Position numbers and translations under genes: made by a program. The notes below the pieces were generated by a model that was not told where the DNA came from, ran no database searches, and saw only the letters and a list, made by a program, of their open reading frames with translations. DNA of 64,000 nucleotides from Maricaulis sp048269565. GTDB taxonomy: Bacteria > Pseudomonadota > Alphaproteobacteria > Caulobacterales > Maricaulaceae. Below, piece after piece: positions 17,664 to 26,200 of the stretch. Numbering within the stretch: position 1 is the stretch's first letter; each line of letters starts with the position of its first letter. The stretch covers positions 1 through 64,000 of the forward strand of contig NZ_JBLXIK010000008.1 in assembly GCF_048269565.1 (NCBI RefSeq). The letters run 5' to 3'.

Positions 17664-19372
17664 GGCGCCCCGACCTCGACCTCGGCCTCAACCTCGATCG
17701 GGATGGACTCGTCAGCCGGCACACCCGATTGCAGGCGCAGCTCAATCCCGGCGCGCTCGGTCTCGTCCGGTTCCAGATCGAGGGTGCGGCGCCACTGGAA
17801 GCCGGCTTCGAGCTGGCGCCCGACCTGCCAGTAGGCATCGCCGAGATGGTAATTGATCGTCGCATTGCCCGGATCGAGCGCCGCAGCGCGTTCCAGCTCG
17901 ACGACGGCAGCCTCATACTGGCCAAGGCGATAATGGGCCCAGCCGAGACTGTCGACGATATTGCCCTGCTCCGGTTCCAGCTCGGCGGCCTGGGAGACCA
18001 TATCGAAGGCGCGCGAGATATTGACGCCGTGGTCAATCCACAAATAACCGAGATCATTCAGGATTTGCGGCTCCCGCGGCGCGACTTCCAGCGCTTCCAG
18101 ATAGGCCGCCTCGGCTTGCCGCCAGTCCGCAGCATCGTAGAGACAGGCGGCGCGGAAATAATAGTGGCGCCAGTCATCGGGCTGGCCGGCGGCATGCCGG
18201 TCGACGATCACGCCATGATAGAGCTCGACCGCCTCGTCGCAGCGCCCCTGCACCCGCAGCAGATCGGCCAGGATAAGCCGGGCCTCGGTATCGCCGGTGC
18301 GCTGTGACAGCTGCTGCGCAGCCAGCGTCGCCGGCTCGAGATCGCCAAGCCGCGCCATCAGCCAGATGCGGTCTATCTCGGCTGCGGTCTTGAGCGGCCC
18401 GTCCGGCACAGCGGCATATTCCACCAGTGCCAGCTCGGGCAGATTGATGCGCTGCAGGGTCTCGCCGAGCATGATCCGGATCGAGGCGTCGGCCGGATCG
18501 AGGCGTTGCAGCATGCGCAGATAGATCACCGACAGGTCCATATCGGCCTGGGCCGCAAGGCTGGCGGCCGGACCGAATGCGGAACGGGCGGCATATTGCG
18601 CAATGGTCGGGCGCGATGGCGGCCGGCGGCCCGCACTGACACGCTCGAGCGCGGCGCGCACGCTGGCGTCCTGGGCATCACCTTCAAGGTAGGCATTGTA
18701 GAGCGCGGCGGCATCGTCGGGACGCCGCTGACGCTCCAGGAAATTGCCATAGAGCTCGGTGGCCATGCGCGGAAAGGGCGAGGCGAATACAGCCGACTGA
18801 TAGGCACCGTCGGCCTCCTCGACCCGGTTGGCGGCGTCGAACAGCATGGCGCGGTGAATCGGAATGAATGGCGAGAGAAAACCGGGTGCGGTGAGGTCTT
18901 CAGCACCGGCCAGCGCCTCGTCGACAGCACCGCCACCGAGCAGCGCCCATTGCGACCAGATCTGCGCCAGGAAGGTGTTGAAGGGGCCGTAATCGGGCGC
19001 GTCGTGCAGGGTATCGAGCGCCTGCGCATAGCGACGCGCATGGATCTGGTCAGCCGCCAGATACAGACTGGCGAGACGGCTTGGATCACCGGAGGCAGAG
19101 CTGGCCGCGGCGAGCCCGACCGCGCGGTCCATTTCACCGGCCAGGATCCCGGTGATGAACGCCCGGTCGGTCAGGATCGCATCGCCGGGCATCAGGCGCA
19201 GCGCCTCGGCGTAGAAGTCTGCCGCTACTTGCGCATCGCGGTTCACCCCGGCATGGCGCGCCGCCAGGAAGGCGCCGTAGGCTGTTGCCTCATCCTCCGG
19301 CATGGTGGTCGCACAGGAGGCCGTTGCCAAAACGGCAAGGAAGAGGGGCAGGACGCGCAGGATCTTGATCAT
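17660..19372 (-). CDS. Tetratricopeptide-repeat lipoprotein
   Basis: A 570-residue secreted TPR protein. Residues 1-20 are a lipoprotein-like signal (MIKILRVLPLFLAVLATASC). The lipobox is imperfect, with Thr at -3, so lipidation is likely but not certain. The rest is helical repeats; clear TPR units occur near the C-terminus (QILNDLGYLWIDHG, NIVDSLGWAHYRLGQYEAAV, ATINYHLGDAYWQVGR). Family members of this layout are common upstream of ispE in alphaproteobacteria; their function is not established. The ATG at 19372 starts the signal peptide. Confidence 0.83.
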   Translation of the reverse strand: MIKILRVLPLFLAVLATASCATTMPEDEATAYGAFLAARHAGVNRDAQVAADFYAEALRLMPGDAILTDRAFITGILAGEMDRAVGLAAASSASGDPSRLASLYLAADQIHARRYAQALDTLHDAPDYGPFNTFLAQIWSQWALLGGGAVDEALAGAEDLTAPGFLSPFIPIHRAMLFDAANRVEEADGAYQSAVFASPFPRMATELYGNFLERQRRPDDAAALYNAYLEGDAQDASVRAALERVSAGRRPPSRPTIAQYAARSAFGPAASLAAQADMDLSVIYLRMLQRLDPADASIRIMLGETLQRINLPELALVEYAAVPDGPLKTAAEIDRIWLMARLGDLEPATLAAQQLSQRTGDTEARLILADLLRVQGRCDEAVELYHGVIVDRHAAGQPDDWRHYYFRAACLYDAADWRQAEAAYLEALEVAPREPQILNDLGYLWIDHGVNISRAFDMVSQAAELEPEQGNIVDSLGWAHYRLGQYEAAVVELERAAALDPGNATINYHLGDAYWQVGRQLEAGFQWRRTLDLEPDETERAGIELRLQSGVPADESIPIEVEAEVEVGAP

Positions 19373-19392
19373 GGCGTCATGCTCGCTCTCCG

Positions 19393-19413
19393 GGGCCCTG
19401 CGTGCAAGGGCCC
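19393..19413. other. Hairpin between ETF-QO and TPR genes
   Basis: A 7-bp inverted repeat (GGGCCCT / AGGGCCC) around a 7-base loop in the 53-base gap between the two minus-strand genes. There is no T tract, so it is either a weak terminator or an mRNA stability element. Confidence 0.4.
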
Positions 19414-19425
19414 AGCACTTATGGC

Positions 19426-21099
19426 CTACATATTGGCATACATCGGACCGCCGCCGCCCTCGGGCGTCGTCCAGTTGATATTCTGGTTCGGGTCCTTGAT
19501 ATCGCAAGTCTTGCAGTGGACGCAGTTCTGGGCGTTGATCTGGAAACGCTCCTGCCCCGTCGTCTCGTCCTTGATCCACTCGTAGACGCCGGCCGGGCAG
19601 TAGCGCGTCGACGGTCCGGCAAAGACCGCCAGTTCCGAGGTTTCCTGCAGCGACAGGTCGGCGACCTTGAGATGGACCGGCTGGTCTTCCTCGTGATTGG
19701 TGTTGGAGATGAAGACCGAGGACAGGCGATCAAAGGTCAGCACGCCATCGGGCTTGGGATAGGCGATGGGCTGGTGCTGCGCCGCCGGTTCAAGACTGGC
19801 GGCGTCGGTCTTGCCATGCCCCAGCGTGCCGAAGGGTGACCAGCCGCCAAACAACGTGTTGCACCACATATCGATGCCGCCAAACATGACGCCCAGCAGC
19901 GTACCGAATTTCGACCACAGCGGTTTGACATTGCGCACGCGCTTGAGATCCTTGGCGACCCAGGAATTCTCATAGGCTGTCTGATACTCGCTCAGCTCGT
20001 CATGGGCGCGGCCCGACTGGATCGCGGCAAAGGCAGCTTCAGCGGCCAGCATGCCGGTCTTCATGGCGTTATGGCTGCCCTTGATGCGCGGCACATTGAC
20101 GAAGCCGGCCGAACAGCCGATCAGCGCCCCGCCCGGGAAGGCGAGCTTCGGCACGGATTGATAGCCACCCTCGGTAATGGCGCGGGCGCCATAGGACAGG
20201 CGCTCGCCACCCTCAAGCATATCGGCGATCGCGGGATGCGTCTTGAGGCGCTGGAATTCCTCGAACGGCGAGAGATAGGGATTCTTGTAATTGAGGTGAA
20301 CGACGAAACCGATCGAGACCAGGTTTTCGCCATAGTGATACATGAAGGAACCACCGCCGGTCTTGCCGTCGAGCGGCCAACCCATCGTGTGCTTCACCAT
20401 GCCCGGCTTGTGATTCTCCGGCTTCACGCGCCACAGCTCTTTCAGGCCGATGCCGAATTTCTGCGGCTCCTTGCCGGCGGAGAGATCAAAGCGCTCGATC
20501 AGCTGCTTGGCCAGCGAGCCGCGCACGCCCTCGCCGATCAGCGTGTATTTGCCGCGCAATTCCATGCCCGGCTGATAGCCATCCTTGTGAGCGCCATCCC
20601 TGGCGAGACCAAAATCGCCAGTGACCACACCCTTGATCGTGCCGTCCTCTTCAACCAGCGCCGCAGCGGGGAAGCCGGGATAGATCTCGACGCCAAGTGC
20701 CTCGGCCTGTTCGCCAAGCCAGCGGCAGACATTGCCAAGCGAGACGATATGGCAGCCATGATTGCTCATCAGCGGCGGGAAGAAAATCGTTGGCAGGCTG
20801 ATCGAACCGTGATGACCGAGCACTTCAAAGATATCGGTCTTGACCGGATCATTGATCGGCGCGCCCATATTCTTCCAGTCGGGCAGCAGCTCGTTGAGCG
20901 CCTTGGGATCGACGACAGCGCCGGACAGGATATGAGCCCCGACCTCGGCGCCCTTTTCCAGCACGGCGATCGAGACCTCGGTCCCGGCTTCGGCGGCGAG
21001 CTGTTTCAGACGGATCGCGCCAGACAGGCCGGCGGGCCCGCCTCCAACGATGACAACGTCATAATCCATGGATTCGCGTTCGATGGGGGCGTCAGTCAT
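19426..21099 (-). CDS. Electron transfer flavoprotein-ubiquinone oxidoreductase
   Basis: A 557-residue membrane-associated flavoprotein that passes electrons from ETF to ubiquinone during fatty- and amino-acid oxidation. The FAD dinucleotide motif YDVVIVGGGPAGLSGAIRL is at residues 13-31. The single 4Fe-4S cluster is held by C501 (CPAGVYEW) and C526, C529 and C532 (CVHCKTC). The stretch DPNQNINWTTPEGGGGP at the C-terminus is highly characteristic. Length fits the family. It is divergent from the uracil-DNA glycosylase gene. Confidence 0.96.
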   Translation of the reverse strand: MTDAPIERESMDYDVVIVGGGPAGLSGAIRLKQLAAEAGTEVSIAVLEKGAEVGAHILSGAVVDPKALNELLPDWKNMGAPINDPVKTDIFEVLGHHGSISLPTIFFPPLMSNHGCHIVSLGNVCRWLGEQAEALGVEIYPGFPAAALVEEDGTIKGVVTGDFGLARDGAHKDGYQPGMELRGKYTLIGEGVRGSLAKQLIERFDLSAGKEPQKFGIGLKELWRVKPENHKPGMVKHTMGWPLDGKTGGGSFMYHYGENLVSIGFVVHLNYKNPYLSPFEEFQRLKTHPAIADMLEGGERLSYGARAITEGGYQSVPKLAFPGGALIGCSAGFVNVPRIKGSHNAMKTGMLAAEAAFAAIQSGRAHDELSEYQTAYENSWVAKDLKRVRNVKPLWSKFGTLLGVMFGGIDMWCNTLFGGWSPFGTLGHGKTDAASLEPAAQHQPIAYPKPDGVLTFDRLSSVFISNTNHEEDQPVHLKVADLSLQETSELAVFAGPSTRYCPAGVYEWIKDETTGQERFQINAQNCVHCKTCDIKDPNQNINWTTPEGGGGPMYANM

Positions 21100-21243
21100 G
21101 GGGCGGCGACCTCTTGTCTCTTCGGATTCGATACATATCCGGCTTGCGGGTATCCGGTCATAGCTTAGGATCGCGCCAGCTTCCAGCGCTTGCGGCGCAG
21201 GATATCAAGTTTTTTGACGTTGACGTTCACGTAAGGCGCTATC

Positions 21244-22137
21244 ATCCCCGCTCCCGCCCTCTCCTCGTCGGACGAAAAAGCCCTCAAGGCGCTGCTCGCC
21301 TGGTGGGAAGATGCCGGCATTCCGCTCGACGAGCCGGTCGTGCGCCCGCGGGCGCCGCTGGCCAGCCGGGCCCCGGCGGTCCAGGCCGGAACGGGGCAGA
21401 CCGGAACGGGGCAGACCGGAACGGGAGCGGCCACAGCTTCGCCAGCCCGCACATCCGAGAAACGCCCCGCCGCCGCGACGGCTGCCTCGGCCAAGGCTGC
21501 CGGTTTTGGCGACGCCGCCAGCGACGGGCCAAACGCCCGCGAACTGGTCGCCAATACCGCAACACTGGAGGCCCTGCGCGCGGCCATCGAAAGCTTTCAC
21601 GGTTGCCCGTTGCGCAATACCGCCCGCAATACGGTATTCGCCCGCGGGAATCCGCAGGCGAAAGTCATGATTGTCGGCGAGGCGCCCGGCCGCGACGAGG
21701 ATCTGGCCGGCGAGCCCTTTGTCGGACCGGCCGGCCACCTGCTCGACCGGATCTTTGCCTCGATCGGCCTTGGTGGTGAGCAGATCTACATCACCAATAT
21801 CCTCAACTGGCGACCGCCGGGCAATCGCAGCCCGACCCAGGAAGAGATTGCCACCTGCCTGCCGCTGGTCGAACGCCATATCGCCCTGATCGAACCGGAC
21901 CTCCTCGTCCTCGCGGGCGGCATCGCGGCCCAGTCCCTGCTTGGCACCAGCGACAGCATCACGCGATTGCGTGGCAAATGGGCCGATTACGCCTTGCGCG
22001 ATCCGGCCGGCGAGCCGACCGGCAAAACCATTCCCGCCCTGCCGACCTTCCATCCGGCCTATCTGCTGCGACGGCCGACGGAAAAGCGCTTTGCCTGGCA
22101 GGATATGCTGACGCTGGCGAAGCGGCTGCAGGGCTAG
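21244..22137 (+). CDS. Family-4 uracil-DNA glycosylase, non-standard start
   Basis: An iron-sulfur uracil-DNA glycosylase that removes uracil from DNA. The catalytic core from about 21550 shows CPLRNTARNTVFARGNPQA, VGEAPGRDEDLAGEPFVGPAGHLLD, YITNILNWRPPGNRSPTQEE, and PTFHPAYLLRRP. The frame opens after TAA at 21232. The stretch DEKALKALLAWWEDAGIPL at 21271-21327 looks like the usual N-terminal helix of these enzymes, yet no ATG, GTG or TTG precedes it. I therefore mark ATC at 21244, 7 bases after AAGG, as the provisional start. GTG at 21340 is the first ordinary start and would drop that helix. Residues after it include a Gly-Thr-rich linker encoded by a 15-bp repeat. Confidence 0.75.
   Translation: MPAPALSSSDEKALKALLAWWEDAGIPLDEPVVRPRAPLASRAPAVQAGTGQTGTGQTGTGAATASPARTSEKRPAAATAASAKAAGFGDAASDGPNARELVANTATLEALRAAIESFHGCPLRNTARNTVFARGNPQAKVMIVGEAPGRDEDLAGEPFVGPAGHLLDRIFASIGLGGEQIYITNILNWRPPGNRSPTQEEIATCLPLVERHIALIEPDLLVLAGGIAAQSLLGTSDSITRLRGKWADYALRDPAGEPTGKTIPALPTFHPAYLLRRPTEKRFAWQDMLTLAKRLQG
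21386..21425 (+). repeat. 15-bp tandem repeat inside the uracil-DNA glycosylase gene
   Basis: The unit CCGGAACGGGGCAGA is present about 2.7 times head to tail and encodes a Thr-Gly-Thr-Gly-Gln linker. The unit is a multiple of three, so copy changes keep the frame. Confidence 0.85.
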
Positions 22138-22585
22138 CCCGGGCCCGGTCAGGCGCTGTCCGATGCGTCACCAGCCGCACCGCGCTGGCGGTTGGCCGCA
22201 CGGACATACCGGCTGAATTGCGCGCCTGACGCGACTGCGGCGCACTGACGGAGCCAGGGGAAAGTGCGGCATGCGGTCGCGGTTTGCCCGCCGCCGGGCT
22301 CACGACATGTAGTGGCCCGGTCCGGCTCACCCGGCCGGCAATGCTTGGCACCATCAGCCCGCATCTCGGCGTTTTTCGGCAAGATTTTCGGGAATACCCC
22401 ATCAATCCTGGCACCGTTATTCCCGCCCCGGAAATGCCCGGCGCAACCGCCGCCTGTGGACCGCATTGTTACATCAGCCACCGGCCCGGCCGGGCCGATG
22501 CTGCAGGCTCTGCGCACTTCAGATTCGGTTAACCTCGCCCACCGAGCCTGTTCGCCGAAACGATCCCGACCCTTGGGCATAAGAC
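22138..22585. other. Non-coding gap before the PAS gene
   Basis: These 448 bases have no ORF that looks like protein on either strand. Near the right end, at 22522-22534, GATTC (a GANTC site) is followed by GGTTAACC, which contains a TTAACC resembling a CtrA half-site. This could be part of the PAS/chemoreceptor promoter, but the match is short. Confidence 0.4.
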
Positions 22586-23164
22586 ATGACCGGACACACA
22601 AACCCACAATTGAGCCACGCGCGACGCGCACCGCAAACCGGCCACCTGACCGGGCATGAGCGGACATTCGCCGCGGATCAGGTGATCGTCACCAAAACCG
22701 ATCTCAAAGGCCATATCACCTATGCCAACGAGGTCTTCCAGTCGCTATCCAGCCTGACAGAGCGCGAATGCCTCGGGGCGCCGCACAATCTGATCCGTCA
22801 CCCGGACATGCCGCGCTGCATATTCGATCTGATGTGGAGGACGATACAGGACGGCCGCGAGATCTTTGCCTATGTGCTCAATCGCGCGATGGATGGCGAT
22901 CACTACTGGGTCCACGCCCATGTCACCCCCAGCTTCAATGATGCCGGCGAAATCATCGGCTATCACTCGAACCGGCGCAGGCCCGAACGCGATCTCGTGC
23001 AGGAGCACATCATCCCGCTCTACGCACAATTGCGCGCCGAGGAGCGGCGGCATGAGCGCCCGAAACAGGCCCTCGCCGCCTCCACGGAAATGCTGGACAG
23101 CAAGCTCGCCGGACTCGGGCTCGAATATGACCGGTTCGTCTGCACGCTCGGACAGGATCAGTAA
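22586..23164 (+). CDS. Single PAS-domain protein, Aer-like
   Basis: A 192-residue cytosolic protein made of one PAS domain (about residues 25-135) and a C-terminal helix. The PAS resembles the aerotaxis type: VTKTDLKGHITYANEVFQSLS, the heme/FAD-type segment GAPHNLIRHPDMPRCIFDLMW, and YWVHAHVTPSFNDAGEIIGYHSNRR. It lacks a signalling domain. The chemoreceptor gene begins 48 bases later, so the two probably act together like the two halves of an Aer-type sensor. The ligand (FAD, heme or none) cannot be told from sequence. Confidence 0.82.
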   Translation: MTGHTNPQLSHARRAPQTGHLTGHERTFAADQVIVTKTDLKGHITYANEVFQSLSSLTERECLGAPHNLIRHPDMPRCIFDLMWRTIQDGREIFAYVLNRAMDGDHYWVHAHVTPSFNDAGEIIGYHSNRRRPERDLVQEHIIPLYAQLRAEERRHERPKQALAASTEMLDSKLAGLGLEYDRFVCTLGQDQ

Positions 23165-23212
23165 CCGGGCGCCCGTGCGCCACGCGAAACCCCGCCGCAA
23201 AGGAAGGCCCAG

Positions 23213-24373
23213 ATGTTCGAAAGCAATGATCGCAAGGCCATTCGCCGCGCCGGCCAGATCGTGCGCGCCGTCGCCAATGGCGATTTCGAGCAGCGCATCA
23301 TCCATATCTCGTCCGACCCGCAAATTGCGGAGATGGAGTTGGCGATCAACCTGCTGATCGACCGCGCCGACGCCTATCTGCGCGAGTCGCACGCCTGCTT
23401 CGACTATGTTCGCCAGAACAAGCATTTCCGGCTGATATCCGAGACCGGCATGGTTGGCGGATTCCGCAATGCAGCGCAATCAATCAATGCCACTATCCAG
23501 TCGATCAAGACACGTCATGACGACGCGGTTGCCCTCGCCACGCGGCTGGAATCGGAGCTGGGTGATGTCGTGACCGGCGTATCGGGCACAATCGAGAATC
23601 TGAACCAGGCCACCGAGGAGCTGAATGGCATCACCGACATGGCCAATCAGAAGTGCATCAATGTGTCCGCCGGCGCGGAACAGGCTTCGTCCAACATGCA
23701 GAGTGTGGCCGCGGCAGCCGAGGAATTGACCAGCTCGATCAGCGAAATCGACCGCCAGACGGGCAGTTCCACAGATCTCGCCGCCGCTGCCGTCGAGAAA
23801 TCACGCTCGATGAATACCCAGATCGAAAGCCTCAGCGCCGTTTCCCGCAATATCGGAGAGGTCGTCGAGCTGATCAATGCGATTGCCGAGCAAACCAACC
23901 TTCTCGCCCTGAACGCAACCATCGAGGCCGCGCGCGCCGGTGATGCCGGCCGGGGATTTGCCATCGTCGCCCAGGAAGTGAAGACCCTGGCGGGACAAAC
24001 CGCCCGGGCGACCGAGAATATCAGCGCCCAGATCAACGCCCTCCAGACGAGCACAATCGAGGCCGTCTCGGCCAATGCCGCGATCAGCTCGGCCATCGGG
24101 GATATCAATGCGGCCTGCGGCGCAATCGCGGCTTCGGTCACCCAGCAAAGCACCGCCACGGGTGAGATCGCCAGGAGTGTCGATGAAGCGGCGCAGGGGA
24201 CGCGCAGCGTCTCAAGCGGCATCAATGCCGTACAGACCGCGACCGACCAGACCCGCGAGACGATGTCTACCGTGGTGCAATCCTCCAGCGTTCTGGCCGA
24301 GCAGGAATGCAATCTGATCGAGCTCCGGACCAATATCGTCGGCTTCCTCAGCGAGCTGCGCCGGGTCGGATAG
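23213..24373 (+). CDS. Soluble methyl-accepting chemotaxis protein
   Basis: A 386-residue chemoreceptor without membrane segments or sensor domain. Residues 10-55 resemble a HAMP-type linker (VRAVANGDFEQRI). The remainder is the coiled-coil signalling domain, with the conserved hairpin tip at about 222-250 (IAEQTNLLALNATIEAARAGDAGRGFA) that binds CheA and CheW. There is no C-terminal CheR-binding pentapeptide. AAGGAAGG lies just upstream of the ATG. The adjacent PAS protein is the likely sensory partner; no other che gene is in the window. Confidence 0.9.
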   Translation: MFESNDRKAIRRAGQIVRAVANGDFEQRIIHISSDPQIAEMELAINLLIDRADAYLRESHACFDYVRQNKHFRLISETGMVGGFRNAAQSINATIQSIKTRHDDAVALATRLESELGDVVTGVSGTIENLNQATEELNGITDMANQKCINVSAGAEQASSNMQSVAAAAEELTSSISEIDRQTGSSTDLAAAAVEKSRSMNTQIESLSAVSRNIGEVVELINAIAEQTNLLALNATIEAARAGDAGRGFAIVAQEVKTLAGQTARATENISAQINALQTSTIEAVSANAAISSAIGDINAACGAIAASVTQQSTATGEIARSVDEAAQGTRSVSSGINAVQTATDQTRETMSTVVQSSSVLAEQECNLIELRTNIVGFLSELRRVG

Positions 24374-24759
24374 GGCGGCAGTTCACGGACCTGGAATTTT
24401 TGTTCTTGATTTGTTCTGAGCGTTCAGCATAATCCTCCCATGACCGGGCGCCCGGGAGGCTACGCCCTGAATGCCCCAATACTGACCCCGCCGCCCCGGG
24501 GTCGAGGCGCTCGGTCAAACCTCTCCTCACAGTCTGACTCAAGGAAGCACGCAGGCCTCATCCAGGACGGATATCCCGCCATGTTTGGGCCCGCAACCGC
24601 CCGGCCAATGCCGGCTGGCCGGCACGCAGTTCAGGACCTGCAGTGCCAGGGCCGCTTGATGCCGGATCCGTGCCTGCCGTGACAATGCGTCTCATCGGCG
24701 AAACTGCGCGATCGGATAGACTTGAGAAATATCAAGAAACCCGAGGCAAGGGCCTGAAA
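24374..24759. other. Non-coding gap between the chemoreceptor and nnrS
   Basis: No credible gene is seen in these 386 bases. The gap holds the FNR-type box at 24722-24735 near its right end. A GTTC-N7-GTTC direct repeat at 24402-24416 matches an alphaproteobacterial LexA site by letter but has no plausible target gene. A GACTC site lies at about 24536. Confidence 0.5.
24722..24735 (+). promoter_or_regulatory. FNR/DNR-type box upstream of nnrS
   Basis: TTGAG-AAAT-ATCAA matches the FNR-family consensus TTGAT-N4-ATCAA at 9 of 10 specified bases. Its centre is about 31 bases before the nnrS ATG. That is closer than a usual activating position, so the exact start site of transcription or translation is open. 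Confidence 0.65.
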
Positions 24760-25953
24760 ATGGACAGAGTCGCTGACAGGGGGACACGCCGTCGTGCCGC
24801 GCCTCCTTTCCTGCAAAACGCTTTTCGGCCCTTCTTCCTGGCCGGGGCATTCTGGGCCGCGGCCCTCGTCCCGCTCTGGGTGTGGGAATATGCCGGCGGC
24901 GGGCACGGCTCGCTGGCGTCGCTTGGCCTTGCCGGGCATGCCCATGAAATGCTTTATGGCTATCTCGCGGCGATCATCTGCGGGTTTTCCCTGACCGCAA
25001 TCCCCAACTGGACCGGCCGGGCGCCCGTCGCCGGCACGGGGCTTGCGGCGCTGTTTGCGGTCTGGATCGCCGGGCGGGCGGCATCCATCGGTTTCGACGC
25101 CATGGCTGCCACAATTATCGATATCGCCTTCCTGTTCGCGCTGGCCGCGGTGGCATGGCGCGAAATCCTGGCGGGTCAGAACTGGCGCAATCTACCCGTC
25201 GCGGGATTGCTCACCCTGTTCGCCCTCTCCCATCTCCTGTTTCATCTTCCCGCCTGGTACCCTGGCGCGATCCGCGGCACCCTCTCGGTTGCAGCCCTGT
25301 TGATCGCGGTGATCGGCGGCCGGATTGTTCCCAGCTTCACCCGGAACTGGCTGGCCTCGATCGACAGCCCGCACACGGCGACCATGCCCGGGCCGATGAA
25401 AGCCTATGACAAGATATCGATTGCCATCCTGGTCCTTGCGCTTCTCTGCTGGACCCTGATCCCGGTTGAGCCGTTGACGGGCATCCTGCTCCTGCTCGCC
25501 GGGCTCAGCCAGATCGTGCGCCTGGCGCGCTGGAAAGGGCTGGCGACCCTGTCGGAACCACTCGTCTGGTCATTGCATGCCGGTTATGGGTGGCTGGGTA
25601 TTGCGGCCGGACTGACCGGCGCCGGCATCCTCTGGCCGGCCTCCATGCCACCCTCGGCCGGCCTGCACGCGATGGCAGCCGGGCTCATCGGCACCATGAC
25701 ACTGGCGGTGATGACCCGTGCCAGCCTCGGCCATACGGGCCGGCCCCGAAGCGCCAACCAGGTGACAACGCTGATCTATGCCCTGGCCCATCTCGGTGCG
25801 GTCCTGCGGATTTGTGCCGCCCTCAGGGACAATGAACCGGCCTTGCTGATAGCCGGCGCCACGCTGTGGAGCGGGGCATTCCTGTTGTTCTGTATTGGCT
25901 ATGCACCGATGCTGTTCGGGGCGAAGCCACCGGCGGCGGCCCCGACCCGCTAG
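24760..25953 (+). CDS. nnrS: NnrS family membrane protein
   Basis: A 397-residue integral membrane protein with about twelve hydrophobic segments. PFLQNAFRPFFLAGAFWAA and the histidine motif GLAGHAHEMLYGYLAAIICGF near residue 55 are diagnostic for NnrS, a heme- and copper-binding protein linked to denitrification and nitrosative stress. In other bacteria nnrS is controlled by Crp/Fnr regulators of nitric oxide, and here an FNR-type box lies just upstream. The ATG at 24760 follows a purine-rich stretch. Its stop codon overlaps that of moaD in a shared CTAG. Confidence 0.9.
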   Translation: MDRVADRGTRRRAAPPFLQNAFRPFFLAGAFWAAALVPLWVWEYAGGGHGSLASLGLAGHAHEMLYGYLAAIICGFSLTAIPNWTGRAPVAGTGLAALFAVWIAGRAASIGFDAMAATIIDIAFLFALAAVAWREILAGQNWRNLPVAGLLTLFALSHLLFHLPAWYPGAIRGTLSVAALLIAVIGGRIVPSFTRNWLASIDSPHTATMPGPMKAYDKISIAILVLALLCWTLIPVEPLTGILLLLAGLSQIVRLARWKGLATLSEPLVWSLHAGYGWLGIAAGLTGAGILWPASMPPSAGLHAMAAGLIGTMTLAVMTRASLGHTGRPRSANQVTTLIYALAHLGAVLRICAALRDNEPALLIAGATLWSGAFLLFCIGYAPMLFGAKPPAAAPTR

Positions 25954-26198
25954 CCTCCCGAGAAGGGTGGGCAGAAGGCGATGGTGTCGCCGTCCCGGAG
26001 GGGCTGGCTGCGCGGGGCGATTGCGTCATTGATGATCAGGCGGACGGAGGGGTGCGCCAGCGCCGATGCGGCCGGGTCCTGGCGGGCGAGCCAGTCGATC
26101 AGGGCCTCGCCGGTGGCGGCGGGGAGCGTGTCGAGTGTTTGTTCCGAGCGGCCCATCGCGTCACGCAGGGCGGCAAAATAGCGGATATTGAGAGCCAT
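25950..26198 (-). CDS. moaD: Molybdopterin synthase small subunit
   Basis: An 82-residue ubiquitin-like sulfur carrier. It starts with the strand MALNIRYFAALRDAMG and ends in the thiocarboxylate tail CPPFSGG; the Gly-Gly end is required for function. It supplies sulfur for the dithiolene of molybdenum cofactor, together with MoaE, which is not in this window. It starts 2 bases after the moaA stop, so moaA and moaD form an operon. The gene converges with nnrS, and the two stop codons share CTAG. Confidence 0.93.
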   Translation of the reverse strand: MALNIRYFAALRDAMGRSEQTLDTLPAATGEALIDWLARQDPAASALAHPSVRLIINDAIAPRSQPLRDGDTIAFCPPFSGG

Positions 26199-26200
26199 GC

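Noticed and set aside
21114..21779. A 221-codon plus-strand frame overlapping the uracil-DNA glycosylase, considered as a frameshifted N-terminus.
   Set aside because: Its translation is arginine-rich and unlike the family. The expected N-terminal helix is already in the glycosylase's own frame.
22149..22667. Open minus-strand frames across the gap before the PAS gene.
   Set aside because: They overlap the PAS gene's start region, and their translations show no recognisable domain.
24402..24416. GTTC-N7-GTTC, the alphaproteobacterial LexA/SOS pattern.
   Set aside because: Only eight bases are specified, so about one or two matches are expected by chance in a window this long. No SOS-type gene lies on either side.
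24440..24682. An 80-codon plus-strand frame in the gap before nnrS.
   Set aside because: Proline- and arginine-rich with no ribosome binding site or family features; likely non-coding.
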